The notes: generated by a model from the letters alone, not told the origin. 58,704 nucleotides of DNA from Levilactobacillus paucivorans (GCF_001437125.1 NZ_JQCA01000074.1:1-58704), one strand, 5' to 3'. Shown: positions 39,077-48,338, counted from the stretch's first letter. A program made the numbers and translations.

Positions 39077-40231
39077 TTATCCCTCCAGATCTCGAAAGAG
39101 TACAATACCAATTTCATGGGGCGCACCTGAATAGATGGCCGTTTCGGTCATTTTAAGTTCGCCATTCATATCGCGCACCCGTAAGTGGCAATAGGCGGAG
39201 TTAGCCAATAAGGCTTCGTAAAAGCTTGTTTCACTGTTAATCGGGCGATGGTTACATTCAAGAATAATGTCTCCCGCCGCCAGATCCAGCTTGGCCGCGG
39301 GCGTTCCTGGCCGAATTGCCAAGACCCGTACCCCGTCATCAACCTGAGAATACCAGAATTGTTGACGCTCATCATAGTGTTTAGCTTGCCAAAGAACGAG
39401 TGCATAACCAACTAACAGTAAAATTAATAGAATAGGCGTCATTGTTGGCCATAAGAAACTAGCGCCAAGGAAAATAGCAGCCACGACACCTAGCCAGACG
39501 AATTTTGTCGCTAACCGTTGATAAACGTCACGCGGCGCCTGACGGAACACCGTGAATCGTAGCCCTAAGACTAATGGCAAAACCAGAATGGCAAAGCTCT
39601 GACCGTGTAAATGAACGACTGGCCAGAAAGCCCATTGGCTGGTGAACCAGTCACCAGGAACCAAGGTCACCATAGGTAAAATCAAGAATTCACGCCAAGG
39701 ATAACCAGCAATTCGTTTTCCCCGTTGCTTCGCATAGATTCGGGGACTCACAAAACGTCCCCCGTAATGTGCGACCCAATGGCCCATTAACAGGAAGAAC
39801 AGAACGCCTAGCCACAGATAATTCTGAGCCCCGACGCCTTGCCAAGTCAGCCCGACTGAATCCAGGCTGAATGAATTTGTTATGTATGATCCGCTCCAAA
39901 CTGTGACGACAGTGGCCACCACAATCAGGGTCAGCGGGAGAATCGTCGTTGGCAGAACGATCAGCGTGACTAATGCCAAAGCCTCATAAACCAAAATCCA
40001 AACAACCGGTAGGCTAAAGCCGACCAGAATATTGACCAGAGAAAGCCCCACCCCCAACAAAAGCCCCTGTGTGAGCATATGGCGTAATTCAAAGTGATCA
40101 CTATAGACAGCACTCCCAAAATCCTTGCGTTCCTGCTTGATACGTGCGCGACTCACCAGCCATAACCGCAAGACTGCCAGCCAAACTAACGGCTGTAAAA
40201 GATAACTGCCACATGCTATCAACGTTCGCAT
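39077..40231 (-). CDS. Polytopic membrane protein with C-terminal PDZ domain (MinJ-like)
   Basis: A 384-residue protein with about eight membrane helices up to residue ~290 and a PDZ domain over the last ~90 residues (GVRVLAIRPGTPAAKLDLAAGDIILECNHRPI, given by its core). This is the layout of B. subtilis MinJ, a topological factor of cell division. The start is the ATG at 40231, with AAAGGTG eight bases upstream; a longer frame starts inside the promoter region. It sits three bases upstream of phoP, so a MinJ-like protein is co-transcribed with a phosphate two-component system. Confidence 0.82.
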   Translation of the reverse strand: MRTLIACGSYLLQPLVWLAVLRLWLVSRARIKQERKDFGSAVYSDHFELRHMLTQGLLLGVGLSLVNILVGFSLPVVWILVYEALALVTLIVLPTTILPLTLIVVATVVTVWSGSYITNSFSLDSVGLTWQGVGAQNYLWLGVLFFLLMGHWVAHYGGRFVSPRIYAKQRGKRIAGYPWREFLILPMVTLVPGDWFTSQWAFWPVVHLHGQSFAILVLPLVLGLRFTVFRQAPRDVYQRLATKFVWLGVVAAIFLGASFLWPTMTPILLILLLVGYALVLWQAKHYDERQQFWYSQVDDGVRVLAIRPGTPAAKLDLAAGDIILECNHRPINSETSFYEALLANSAYCHLRVRDMNGELKMTETAIYSGAPHEIGIVLFRDLEG

Positions 40232-40268
40232 GTCATCGACACCTTTCCTGAAAAAATAACTGTCACCA

Positions 40269-40313
40269 GTATAGCATGAAACAAAAACAGGCAACACGAC
40301 ATTCGTGTTACCC
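40269..40313 (-). promoter_or_regulatory. Promoter of PDZ-phoP-phoR with overlapping dyad
   Basis: On the minus strand an extended -10 TGC-TATACT (40269-40274) is preceded 15 bases upstream by TTGCCT. A near-perfect dyad GGNAACACGA-N3-TCGTGTTNCC (40291-40313) covers the -35 element. It could be an operator or a small terminator hairpin. Confidence 0.5.
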
Positions 40314-40342
40314 GCCCAAAGGTTCTTGATTTAGAACAATTA

Positions 40343-40571
40343 CCAGTTATGACTGGTGTTGTGGACGGCCGCCTGCGGCTGCCAGGGATTACGCCTGCTG
40401 TGGGGACGCTTCAGCCCTTTGGGCTTCTCGCTCGATTTGAAGCCCCGCCAGAAACGCGGGTCTTCAAAGTCGCCCGTGGTGTAAGGCCGAGAAAACCACT
40501 CGGTCTTACACCACCTCCACGGCCGGCTCCATCCCTGGCCTCCTCCGGCTAAGGTAGAACACTGCCACAAC
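40343..40571 (-). ncRNA. Candidate structured RNA or repeat element downstream of prfB
   Basis: This 229-base, G+C-rich stretch folds as one multi-branched structure. The outer stem is GTTGTGG (40358-40364) with CCACAAC (40565-40571). A second closing stem is GCCAGGGAT (40381-40389) with ATCCCTGGC (40531-40539). Inside are three hairpins: AGCCC/GGGCT (40413-40425); TTTGAAG-CCCGC/GCGGG-CTTCAAA (40436-40468); and a 16-bp stem with a 7-nt loop (40476-40514). A small hairpin CCAGT/ACTGG (40343-40356) lies at the minus-strand 3' end. Short open frames cross it on both strands, but their repetitive Arg/Trp-rich content looks like a by-product of the inverted repeats. The strand is inferred from the small terminator-like hairpin. 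I cannot match it to a named RNA family. Confidence 0.5.
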
Positions 40572-40640
40572 TGAAGTTAAGCTGCTGTTTTTTCTCCCTT
40601 TGCACAAACATAATGTCCTAATCTAATCAGCTAAACTAAA

Positions 40641-40684
40641 AATGGTAGCCATCACCCACTTGTTACTTGGCGATAGCTACCATA
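40641..40684 (-). terminator. Terminator-like hairpin downstream of prfB
   Basis: ATGGTAGC/GCTACCAT plus an inner ATC/GAT and CC/GG extension, followed on the minus strand by TTTTTAG. It lies between the two large foldback elements and probably ends the prfB transcript. Confidence 0.65.
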
Positions 40685-40716
40685 ATTTTGTTGTTTTGAA
40701 GACTATGAATCTTACT

Positions 40717-40857
40717 CCGCCAACTTAGCGGGTATCACCTAGTTGGCGCCACAGATCCACTATCTAAGCCGTGAGGTCGCCGGTTATGGGCTCAGGCGCG
40801 TCGTTCTCCTTAGTCAGTGAGTAGATTTCTCACCGTTCCAGCCCATAACCGGCGACC
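40717..40857 (-). ncRNA. Candidate structured 3' region of prfB with 18-bp perfect stem
   Basis: An 18-bp perfect stem pairs 40775-40792 with 40840-40857 (GGTCGCCGGTTATGGGCT with its complement). Its 47-base loop holds a further hairpin GTGAG/CTCAC (40817-40833). A second stem CGCCAACT/AGTTGGCG (40718-40725 with 40741-40748) lies beside it. There is no coding frame of note. It sits about 60 bases after the prfB stop, so it would be in the prfB 3' untranslated RNA, or it is a mobile repeat. Confidence 0.45.
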
Positions 40858-40915
40858 GGTAAGGCGCATCCTACTACCAGGTTGCCCATCACTTTAGCTT
40901 GATCACTGCCGCAAT

Positions 40916-42032
40916 CTATTGAGGATTCTTCTGGCTCAATTGCCATTGCAGATAGGCATCGATAAACGGATCGAGATCGCCATCCATGACGGCCTGACCA
41001 TTCCCAGTTTCGTAGTTGGTCCGATGGTCCTTCACCATGGTATAGGGATGGAAGACATAGGAACGAATCTGTGACCCCCAACCAATATCCAGTTGTTCGC
41101 CTTCGATGGCTGCCTTTTCCTGAGCTTTCTTTTCTTCTTCCCGTTCATACAACTTGGCCCGCAACATAGCCAAGGCCGTTTGCCGGTTTTGAAGTTGAGA
41201 TCGTTGGGCCTGACTCTGGGTGACGATCCCCGTTGGCAAATGGGTAATCCGCACCGCTGACGAGGTCTTGTTGACGTGCTGACCCCCCGCACCGGAAGCC
41301 CGATAAACGTCGACCTTCAAGTCTGCCGGATTAATCTCAACATCCACCGTCTCGTCTAGCTCTGGCAAGACGTCGACTGACGCGAACGACGTGTGGCGTC
41401 GACCGGCTGAATCAAATGGTGAGATCCGCACCAACCGGTGAACCCCCTTCTCGGAACGCAGGTAGCCATAGGCATTGCGTCCGGAAATCAAGAGCGTAGC
41501 ACTCCCGAGTCCAGCAACATCCCCAGCCTGATAATCCAAGATGGTCACCTGGAAGTGGTGCTGTTCTGCCCAACGGGTATACATCCGCATTAACATGGAG
41601 CCCCAATCCTGAGATTCCGTTCCCCCGGCACCTGGATGAATTTCTAAGATAGCGTTGTTTCGGTCGTAACGTTGATTTAATAACAGGTTCAACCGATACT
41701 GACGCAAGGCATCCTCAGCCTTGGTGTAGTTCTGGCCGAACTCTGCCTGCATATCGGCATCCGGTTCCTCTTGGAGTAACTCAACCGCCACTTCCAGATC
41801 GGCAACCTGATCGCGCAAGGCTTCGAACTCACTGACCTTTCCCTTCATTTCGTTGGTTTCGTCAATCAGTTTTTGGGCAGCATTCGCGTCGTCCCAGAAC
41901 CCTGGCTGGGCCATCTGTGCCTCGTTAACGCTGATGCTCTCGTTCAGGGCATCGAAGTCAAAGTGACCCCCTAAAGCCGTCGAGTTGTTCCTGCATGGCC
42001 GCAATGTTCCGTTTTGCATCGCTTAAGTCCAT
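40916..42032 (-). CDS. prfB: Peptide chain release factor 2 (programmed +1 frameshift)
   Basis: RF2 ends translation at UAA and UGA. The gene is read in two frames. From ATG at 42032, 24 codons (MDLSDAKRN...GFRGSL) end at an in-frame TGA (41958-41960). The slippery CTT-TGA-C with an upstream AGGGGG (41967-41972) directs a +1 shift, skipping base 41960, into the long frame 40916-41959. The product is about 371 residues, a normal RF2 length. It has the SPF tripeptide anticodon (RISPFDSAGRRH) and the catalytic GGQ (SGAGGQHVNK). AAAGGAG precedes the ATG. Confidence 0.96.
41958..41972 (-). promoter_or_regulatory. prfB programmed frameshift site
   Basis: AGGGGG, TCA, then CTTTGAC. The internal Shine-Dalgarno-like AGGGGG, three bases before CTT, and the UGA followed by C promote +1 slippage. 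This lets RF2 level control its own synthesis. Confidence 0.95.
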
Positions 42033-42205
42033 TTTGTTTGGCTCCTTTGGTAAATAGATTTTGTCTGGTTTGTTAACCTTGTGGAAACGTGCACTCATGG
42101 GAAGCCAGCTCCGTTTAACCCTGCCAAGCCCAAAATCCCACCCCGGGATTTTCAGCTTAGCGATGTTAATACTCGCCGACTAACCGTCCATGAGCACACT
42201 CTTTT

Positions 42206-42239
42206 AAAAAAAACGAGGCCGGAATCTCTTCCCGCCTCG
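42206..42239 (-). terminator. Intrinsic terminator after secA
   Basis: CGAGGC-GGAA / TTCC-GCCTCG forms a 10-bp stem with a GAGA loop, followed on the minus strand by eight T residues. Confidence 0.88.
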
Positions 42240-42250
42240 CCAGTTCCCGA

Positions 42251-44614
42251 TTATCGGGTAATATTTTGTCTAATTTCTGACTTCATGAACAACCGGGTGG
42301 CATCGTAATCGATATCTGAAATCATTTCTTCAAACATCCGGAAACCATCTTGTTGGTATTCAACCAGTGGGTTCAATTGACCGTAACCCCGTAAACCGAT
42401 TGATTGACGTAATTGATCCATCGCATCAATATGATCGGTCCAGTGAGAATCAACAACTCGCAGAAGCACAACCTTTTCGAATTCCAGCATTTGAGCAGGA
42501 TCGTAGAGTTGCTTTTCCTTTTCGGCGTAAACACTTTCAGCTAAGCCCATGAAGAAGGCTTTGATCTCGTCAGCGGATTTGTCCTTCAGGTCAGCGAGGC
42601 TGATCTTGTCGGGAGAAACCATGGCTGAAATTCCGAAATCAAGTAACGTATCCAAATCCCAATCAGACTTGTCGCCTTGCGTGTGTAAGTTAACCACACG
42701 GTCAACGGTCCGCTTGATCATTGGCATCAGAACCCACTTCAGTGAGTCGCTTTGGTTGATGACTTCGTTACGTTCACCGTAGATCACGTCACGTTGTTGT
42801 CGCATAACGTCATCGTACTGCAGAACGTTCTTACGCGAGTCGTAGTTATTCCCTTCGACTCGTTTCTGAGCGGATTCAACTTGCTTGGTGATCATCCGAC
42901 TCCGAATAACAGCGTCTTCACCCTCAACGTTCATCCGTTCCAAGAAGCCCTTAACACGGTCAGAACCGAATCGACGCATCAAGTCATCTTCCAGAGACAG
43001 GTAGAACTGCGTCATACCAGGATCCCCTTGACGACCGGAACGTCCACGAAGTTGGTTATCAATCCGCCGAGACTCGTGACGTTCAGTCCCGATAACGGCT
43101 AACCCACCAATTTCAACCACGCCGGGTCCCAATTTAATATCGGTCCCCCGCCCAGCCATGTTGGTGGCGATGGTAACGGCCCCGCGTTGACCGGCATTCT
43201 GAATGATGTCGGCTTCCTTGGCATGATTCTTCGCGTTCAAGACCACGTGCGGAATCTTTTCCTGGTCGAGTCGTTCTGACAAGTATTCGGACGTTTCAAC
43301 GGCAACGGTCCCGATTAACATCGGTTGACCCTTGGCGTGTAACGTCTTGATCTCAGTCACAACGGCATCGAACTTGGATTCCAAGGTTGGATACAACAGG
43401 TCAGGTTGGTCAACCCGGACAACCGGTTTGTTGGTTGGCACGGAAACAACTTCCATGTTGTAAATTTCTCGGAATTCTTCGGCTTCGGTCTTCGCCGTCC
43501 CCGTCATCCCGGAAAGCTTCTTGTACATCCGGAATAAGTTTTGGTAGGTGATGTTGGCCATCGTCTTGGTTTCTTCTTGAATCTCAACGCCTTCCTTGGC
43601 TTCAATCGCTTGGTGCAAGCCATCGGAGTAGCGCCGACCATCCATAACCCGTCCAGTAAACGAGTCAACGATGAGGACTTCCCCTTCTTGAACCACGTAA
43701 TCTTTATCACGCAACATGATGTAGTTAGCCCGTAAGGCTTGGTCCATGTGGTGAGTCAAGGCCGTGTTATCGGTATCGTAGAGGTTCTTCAGATTGAAGT
43801 ACTTTTCAGCCTTTTCAATCCCTGTATCAGTCAAGGCAACCGTCTTAGATTCCAAATCAATCTTAAAGTCGTCTTCTTCATGCAGGGTCTTAGCAAACCG
43901 GTCTACTCGTTGGTACAAAGCACTCGTACCTTCGGATTGACCAGAAATGATCAGTGGCGTCCGGGCTTCATCAATTAAGATGGAGTCCACTTCGTCGACA
44001 ATGGCGAAGTTCAAAGGACGTTGAACCATATCTTCTTTGTAGACCACCATGTTATCCCGCAGGTAATCGAACCCGATTTCCCCGTTAGTGGAATAAGTGA
44101 TGTCGGCCAAGTAAGCTTCCCGCTTTTCTTCGGAAGACTTTTCGGCAGAGTTCAAACCAACCGTCAAGCCCATCCAGTTGTACAGTTCACCCATTTCAGT
44201 GGCATCACGTGCAGACAAGTATTCGTTAACCGTCACAACGTGAACCCCTTTGCCAGCTAAGGCATTCAGGTAGACTGGCATCGTTGCGGTCAAGGTTTTC
44301 CCTTCACCGGTCTTCATTTCGGCAATGTTACCTTCGTGAAGGACAATCCCACCCATGATTTGGACGTGGAATGGATAGAGGCCGAGGACCCGCTTCGCAC
44401 CTTCACGAATAGCAGCGAAGGCCTCTGGCAATAAATCATCCAAGGTTTCGCCGTCTTGATAGCGCTGTTTAAATTCTGGCGTTTTAGCTTTCAGGTCTTC
44501 ATCTGACAGCTTTGCGTAATCGTCAGCGTAAGCGCCAACTTCATCCGCTAATTTACTTAGGCGTCGTAAAGTCCGTCGATCACTTTCGACCCATCGTTTC
44601 AAAATATTTGGCAT
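42251..44614 (-). CDS. secA: Protein translocase ATPase SecA
   Basis: SecA is the motor that pushes preproteins through SecYEG. The 787-residue protein has Walker A MKTGEGKT (about 102-109), Walker [17 protein letters not shown], and the second nucleotide domain with [16 protein letters not shown] and [18 protein letters not shown]. Helical-wing and scaffold domains follow. The protein ends at IRQNITR without the C-terminal zinc-binding Cys/His tail, as in many lactobacilli. It is the housekeeping SecA, placed beside prfB as is usual for the group. Confidence 0.97.
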   Translation of the reverse strand: MPNILKRWVESDRRTLRRLSKLADEVGAYADDYAKLSDEDLKAKTPEFKQRYQDGETLDDLLPEAFAAIREGAKRVLGLYPFHVQIMGGIVLHEGNIAEMKTGEGKTLTATMPVYLNALAGKGVHVVTVNEYLSARDATEMGELYNWMGLTVGLNSAEKSSEEKREAYLADITYSTNGEIGFDYLRDNMVVYKEDMVQRPLNFAIVDEVDSILIDEARTPLIISGQSEGTSALYQRVDRFAKTLHEEDDFKIDLESKTVALTDTGIEKAEKYFNLKNLYDTDNTALTHHMDQALRANYIMLRDKDYVVQEGEVLIVDSFTGRVMDGRRYSDGLHQAIEAKEGVEIQEETKTMANITYQNLFRMYKKLSGMTGTAKTEAEEFREIYNMEVVSVPTNKPVVRVDQPDLLYPTLESKFDAVVTEIKTLHAKGQPMLIGTVAVETSEYLSERLDQEKIPHVVLNAKNHAKEADIIQNAGQRGAVTIATNMAGRGTDIKLGPGVVEIGGLAVIGTERHESRRIDNQLRGRSGRQGDPGMTQFYLSLEDDLMRRFGSDRVKGFLERMNVEGEDAVIRSRMITKQVESAQKRVEGNNYDSRKNVLQYDDVMRQQRDVIYGERNEVINQSDSLKWVLMPMIKRTVDRVVNLHTQGDKSDWDLDTLLDFGISAMVSPDKISLADLKDKSADEIKAFFMGLAESVYAEKEKQLYDPAQMLEFEKVVLLRVVDSHWTDHIDAMDQLRQSIGLRGYGQLNPLVEYQQDGFRMFEEMISDIDYDATRLFMKSEIRQNITR

Positions 44615-44767
44615 GTGAGAATTCCCTTCAGTACTTTTATAAGTCTATTTAAAGTTACCTATTTCTTGGCAATAAATCAACCTACATTTTAACACTAACC
44701 AAGGCAAGATGAAACTTTTCTACCCATCTAGCGAATGATGAAAGCGAATTCTTTGCGTGCTGAGACT

Positions 44768-44793
44768 AAAAAAGCACCGCCTAGGCGGTACTT
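44768..44793 (-). terminator. Intrinsic terminator after hpf
   Basis: AAGTACCGCC-TA-GGCGGTGCTT forms a 10-bp stem with one mismatch and is followed on the minus strand by TTTTTTAG. Confidence 0.82.
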
Positions 44794-44809
44794 CGTTAGT
44801 TAGTCAACA

Positions 44810-45361
44810 TTATTGGTCGTCGGCTTCAATCAAACCATAACGGCCGTCGTTGCGGCGGTAGACAATGCTGATCCCATTGGTTTCAGCATCCTCGTAGATA
44901 AAGAAGTCGTGGCCTAACATGTCCATTTGCAGAACAGCTTCTTCATTATCCATTGGCTTTAACGAAACGCGTTTAGTCCGGACAACCTCGAGCTCGTTAC
45001 TTTCAGCTGGTTCTTCCGCAGCCTCTGAAGCGAAATCAAGATGCTTGTAGCCTTTTTCCCGAGACTTACGGTTAACTTTGGTCTTGTACTTGCGAATTTG
45101 ACGTTCCAGCTTGTCAGTAACCAGGTCAACACTTGCATATAAGTCCGGAGAGGTTTCCTCCGCCCGTAATGTCAAGTATGGGAGTGGGATTGTTACTTCA
45201 ACCTTCGCTGTCTTGTTTTGGTAGACCTTCAGGTTGACATGCGCAATTGCCTCAACTTTGTTGTCGAAATATTTCTCCAACTTGCTGATACGCTTTTCAA
45301 CGTAATCCCGTATTGCGTCAGTAACTTCGATGTTTTCACCACGAATATTAAATGTGAGCAT
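44810..45361 (-). CDS. hpf: Ribosome hibernation promoting factor, long form
   Basis: Long HPF dimerises idle 70S ribosomes into 100S particles in stationary phase. The 183-residue protein has the N-terminal S30AE domain (about 1-100; MLTFNIRGENIEVTDAI, KVEVTIPLPYLTLRAEE) and, after a linker rich in Glu and Ala, the C-terminal dimerisation domain (about 127-183; VRTKRVSLKPMDNEEAVLQMDMLGHDFFIY, given by its ends). It is monocistronic between a good promoter and a terminator, which fits growth-phase control. Confidence 0.96.
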   Translation of the reverse strand: MLTFNIRGENIEVTDAIRDYVEKRISKLEKYFDNKVEAIAHVNLKVYQNKTAKVEVTIPLPYLTLRAEETSPDLYASVDLVTDKLERQIRKYKTKVNRKSREKGYKHLDFASEAAEEPAESNELEVVRTKRVSLKPMDNEEAVLQMDMLGHDFFIYEDAETNGISIVYRRNDGRYGLIEADDQ

Positions 45362-45446
45362 AAAACTTCTCTCCCTTCAGCCAAGAGATTGCTTGGCTTG
45401 CTCAGCACTAGAAGGACCACTCTTCTAATATGCTTTGCTTACATTT

Positions 45447-45475
45447 ATTATAATAGAAAGCCTTCTCATAAACAA
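45447..45475 (-). promoter_or_regulatory. Promoter of hpf
   Basis: TTGTTT (45470-45475) and TATAAT (45447-45452) on the minus strand with a 17-base spacer, about 85 bases before the hpf start. Confidence 0.75.
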
Positions 45476-45500
45476 TTAATCTTGTCATTTTTATCGACGC

Positions 45501-46175
45501 TTAACGCGCTAAAGTCAGGCTAGTAACCGCTTTCGCACCGCCTAAATAAATTTGCTGAGCCGCATGTCTCAGGGTTCGTCCCGTCGTGTACACGTCATCC
45601 AGTAGTAAAACACGTTGGTTGACTAAAAGGTCACTAGCCCCAGTGACCAATTCAAACGGTTGGGGCGTCAGGAGACGTTCCTGTCGGGTCTTGGCCGACT
45701 GCGGCCGATCCTTGTGGGTTGCGGTGACGGCCAGTGCTTGCTGAAAATGTTGGCCCGTCAACCAGCCCGTCACCTGGTTGAACCCCCGGGTCTGCCAAGT
45801 TCGCTCATCAATAGGAATCGGAACCAAGATATCATAGTCCATCCGGTCCAAGGCTGTCCTTAACGCCGCTTGCAGGCCCAAGCGCAACCGATAATCCCCC
45901 TGAAATTTGTATTGTTGCATGTAGGCCTTCATCCCCGCATCATAGCGATACACGGCGCGATTATAGAGACTATCCTGCCAGCGTCGACAATCTCGGCAGA
46001 CTTCAACGGTGGTCTGTTGCCGACCACACTGCGGACAATGCTGCGGACTAATCGGCGTCAAACGGTCACGACAAGTCTTACACAGCGCCGGTTGTGGCAA
46101 TGGCCGCCATTGCCAAATCATGGTCACCGTTATGGCCGGAGCAAACGCTCGGCCACACCACACACAGGTTAACAT
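45501..46175 (-). CDS. comFC: ComFC amidophosphoribosyltransferase-like competence protein
   Basis: A 224-residue protein with N-terminal zinc-binding Cys pairs (CVWC, CKTC, CPQC, CRDC between about 4 and 63). A phosphoribosyltransferase fold follows, with the PRPP motif VLLLDDVYTTGRTLRHA (about 187-203). It is needed for DNA uptake in competent Firmicutes, where it works with the ComFA helicase. The gene overlaps comFA by seven bases. Competence has rarely been shown in lactobacilli, so the role here is inferred. Confidence 0.93.
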   Translation of the reverse strand: MLTCVWCGRAFAPAITVTMIWQWRPLPQPALCKTCRDRLTPISPQHCPQCGRQQTTVEVCRDCRRWQDSLYNRAVYRYDAGMKAYMQQYKFQGDYRLRLGLQAALRTALDRMDYDILVPIPIDERTWQTRGFNQVTGWLTGQHFQQALAVTATHKDRPQSAKTRQERLLTPQPFELVTGASDLLVNQRVLLLDDVYTTGRTLRHAAQQIYLGGAKAVTSLTLAR

Positions 46176-47488
46176 GGTCGTCCCCCCTGACGCCGACCCT
46201 GCCGATTCAGACGGGTGATCATCGCGCGGGCGCGTTGGACATGCCGGGCATTGCTATGACAGCAGGCCAGAACCTGCCCACCGGGATCACTGGCCAGTCG
46301 GCCAACCCGCCCGGCAATCTGGACCAAGGCTGCCGTCGAGAATACCGGGTCATCCGCCCCCAAGATGGCCACGGCTACCTTAGGAAACGTGACCCCTCGC
46401 TCCAAAATGGTCGTTGTTAACAGGAAATGATAGTGACCTTCCCGAAACGCCTGAACCTTGGCCTGCCGATCAGGATCGGCGGCATGAACCGTGGTTCCAC
46501 CACTCAGGCCAGCCTGCATGAGCACCGCCATAACCACCGGCAGATCGGCCACGTGCGGCACAAAAACTAAAAATGGTCGCCGAGTCGTCCACCAAAGACG
46601 GAGCTGACGTTGCAATCCGGCTGGAAGCCGGCCTCGCCGCAACTGTTGGCGCCACCGCCAACTGATCTTGAGCTGAAGCCGTGGCAACAGATAGCCATGA
46701 TAACGCAGTGGCAAATAGGTGACGGCTAGTTTTCTCTGCTTAATCTCCCGTTGCAGGCGTTCTCCGGGCGTTGCGGTCAGATACAGGCAACTCCCCTGCG
46801 CCTTCTGTGCGCGGTCAATGGCGACCTGTAGCATCGGACTGGTGGCTAAGGGAAAAGCGTCGACCTCATCCACAATAATCCAGTCGAACGCCTGATCGAA
46901 CCGCAACAATTGATGGGTCGTACAGATCGTCAGCTGGCAATAATGATACGGCACTGGTTGCCCACCATAGAGCACACACTGCTCGACCCCACCGAAATCA
47001 CGTTGCAGACGCGGGGCAAGCTCCAAGCAAACGTCAATTCGAGGAGAGACCCACGCCACCCGCCATCCTCGAGCTAACGCATCGGCCAAGGCCGGATAGA
47101 CAATCTCAGTCTTGCCGGCTCCGGTCACTGCCCACAAGAGTTGCCGCTGGCCGCCTAACGCGTGTTTTCGGACGGCTTGGGCCGCCTGCATTTGCAAGGG
47201 ACTGAGCTGTCCGTGCCAAGTCAGGCCTCCCGCCACCAATCGCGCAAACCGGTTCGGTTCCGGAATAGTGTATAATCGATCCCGAGAGGTCAACCGACCC
47301 AATTGGAGGCAGGTGCGACAATACCAGTCCCCATTTGGCAAGCGATCGGTTGCCGCAATCCATTGGTTACAACGTTGGCACTGCCAGCGTTGACCGACTG
47401 CCGCAATCGCGTGACTAGTCACCATACCCGGAGCTCCCGGGAGTGGTACCGGCGATCGGCGACCAAATAAATCTGAAAAGGCTGTCAT
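46169..47488 (-). CDS. comFA: ComFA DNA helicase/translocase
   Basis: A 439-residue superfamily-2 ATPase that helps pull single-stranded DNA into competent cells. It has a four-Cys zinc site (CQRC...CRTC, about 37-60), Walker A AVTGAGKTE (about 119-127), a DEVD box (IIVDEVDAFPL, about 203-213) and motif III TATPGERL. Motif VI-like IAGRVGRLASDPGG lies near 390-403. It overlaps comFC and lies divergent from the YigZ-family gene. The reading frame is intact. Confidence 0.93.
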   Translation of the reverse strand: MTAFSDLFGRRSPVPLPGAPGMVTSHAIAAVGQRWQCQRCNQWIAATDRLPNGDWYCRTCLQLGRLTSRDRLYTIPEPNRFARLVAGGLTWHGQLSPLQMQAAQAVRKHALGGQRQLLWAVTGAGKTEIVYPALADALARGWRVAWVSPRIDVCLELAPRLQRDFGGVEQCVLYGGQPVPYHYCQLTICTTHQLLRFDQAFDWIIVDEVDAFPLATSPMLQVAIDRAQKAQGSCLYLTATPGERLQREIKQRKLAVTYLPLRYHGYLLPRLQLKISWRWRQQLRRGRLPAGLQRQLRLWWTTRRPFLVFVPHVADLPVVMAVLMQAGLSGGTTVHAADPDRQAKVQAFREGHYHFLLTTTILERGVTFPKVAVAILGADDPVFSTAALVQIAGRVGRLASDPGGQVLACCHSNARHVQRARAMITRLNRQGRRQGGRPC

Positions 47489-47561
47489 TTGTCATCCCTC
47501 CTAGTCATTCAAGGATAACTCCGTAATCGACAGCGTAAAATTTGTAAAGGATGGTTATTTT

Positions 47562-48215
47562 ATGGAAACTGATTACCTCACCATCAAAGAAGCTGGCCAA
47601 CACGAGCTAGAAATCAAAAAATCTCGATTTATCGCCGACGTTGGCCGTGTCACCACTGAGGAAGAGGCTCAAGCCTTTATCGCCGGTGTGATCGGTCGTG
47701 AACCCAAGGCGACTCACCATTGTTGGGCCTACGTTTTGGGCGAACACGATGAAATCCAACGGGAAAGTGACAACGGTGAACCCTCTGGAACCGCTGGCGT
47801 GCCGATCCTAACTGTGCTCAAGCGCAACGAGCTCCACAACGCCATCACCGTCGTCACGCGGTACTTTGGCGGGATCAAACTCGGCGCGGGTGGTTTAATC
47901 CGCGCTTACAGCAATGCCACCTCCACGGGTGTCGAAGCCACCGGTGTGGTCAGACTCGTCAGACAGCGTGAGCTCACCCTCACCGTGTCTTACCCCCTCT
48001 ACGACCGTTTGGCCCACTACCTAACTGAGAACGCCATCAGCGTGCTAGACACGGCCTATACCGATGCTGTGGCAGTGACCATCGCCGTTGACCTCGATGC
48101 CGTGACTACGACTCAGGAGGCCATTACCAATCTGCTCAGCAACCAATTCACGGTTAAGGAGGGCCCCGTGGCCTATCACGAGGTTCCTGTTGAGATTCAT
48201 GCCAGCAATCGTTAA
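47562..48215 (+). CDS. YigZ/IMPACT family protein
   Basis: A 217-residue protein with the N-terminal UPF0029/IMPACT domain (about 1-125). It includes ATHHCWAYVLGE, the Ser/Gly-rich SDNGEPSGTAGVPIL and VTRYFGGIKLGAGGLIRAYS (about 105-124). A smaller C-terminal ferredoxin-like domain completes it. Family members bind RNA or nucleotides and affect ribosome-associated control in eukaryotes. The bacterial role is not settled. It is commonly found near comFA and tagO in lactobacilli, as here. Confidence 0.92.
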   Translation: METDYLTIKEAGQHELEIKKSRFIADVGRVTTEEEAQAFIAGVIGREPKATHHCWAYVLGEHDEIQRESDNGEPSGTAGVPILTVLKRNELHNAITVVTRYFGGIKLGAGGLIRAYSNATSTGVEATGVVRLVRQRELTLTVSYPLYDRLAHYLTENAISVLDTAYTDAVAVTIAVDLDAVTTTQEAITNLLSNQFTVKEGPVAYHEVPVEIHASNR

Positions 48216-48283
48216 CGCTTAGGAAAATTGTGACAAAAGCGGTCAGTCAATGTGCACGCTTGGACTATACCCGTTCGGATCAT

Positions 48284-48320
48284 AAAAAAGGACTCGAATC
48301 TTTGCGGATTCGAGTCCTTT
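48284..48320. terminator. Bidirectional terminator between yigZ-type gene and tagO
   Basis: AAAGGACTCGAATC/GATTCGAGTCCTTT forms a perfect 14-bp stem with a 6-nt loop. T-rich tracts on both strands suit both convergent genes. Confidence 0.85.
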
Positions 48321-48338
48321 CGTCTATCGTCAACTTCC

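Noticed and set aside
40340-40570. Open frames of about 67-76 codons on both strands of the foldback region, rich in Trp, Arg, Pro and Gly
   Set aside because: They arise from long inverted repeats, have no ribosome-binding site or recognisable domain, and mirror each other on the two strands. A structured RNA or repeat explains them better.
40830-41081. Minus-strand frame of 83 codons overlapping the prfB end
   Set aside because: Mostly an out-of-frame reading of prfB and the 18-bp stem; no independent support.
41958-41960. In-frame TGA near the start of prfB read as a nonsense mutation
   Set aside because: It is the conserved autoregulatory frameshift site with its AGGGGG stimulator, not a pseudogene signal.
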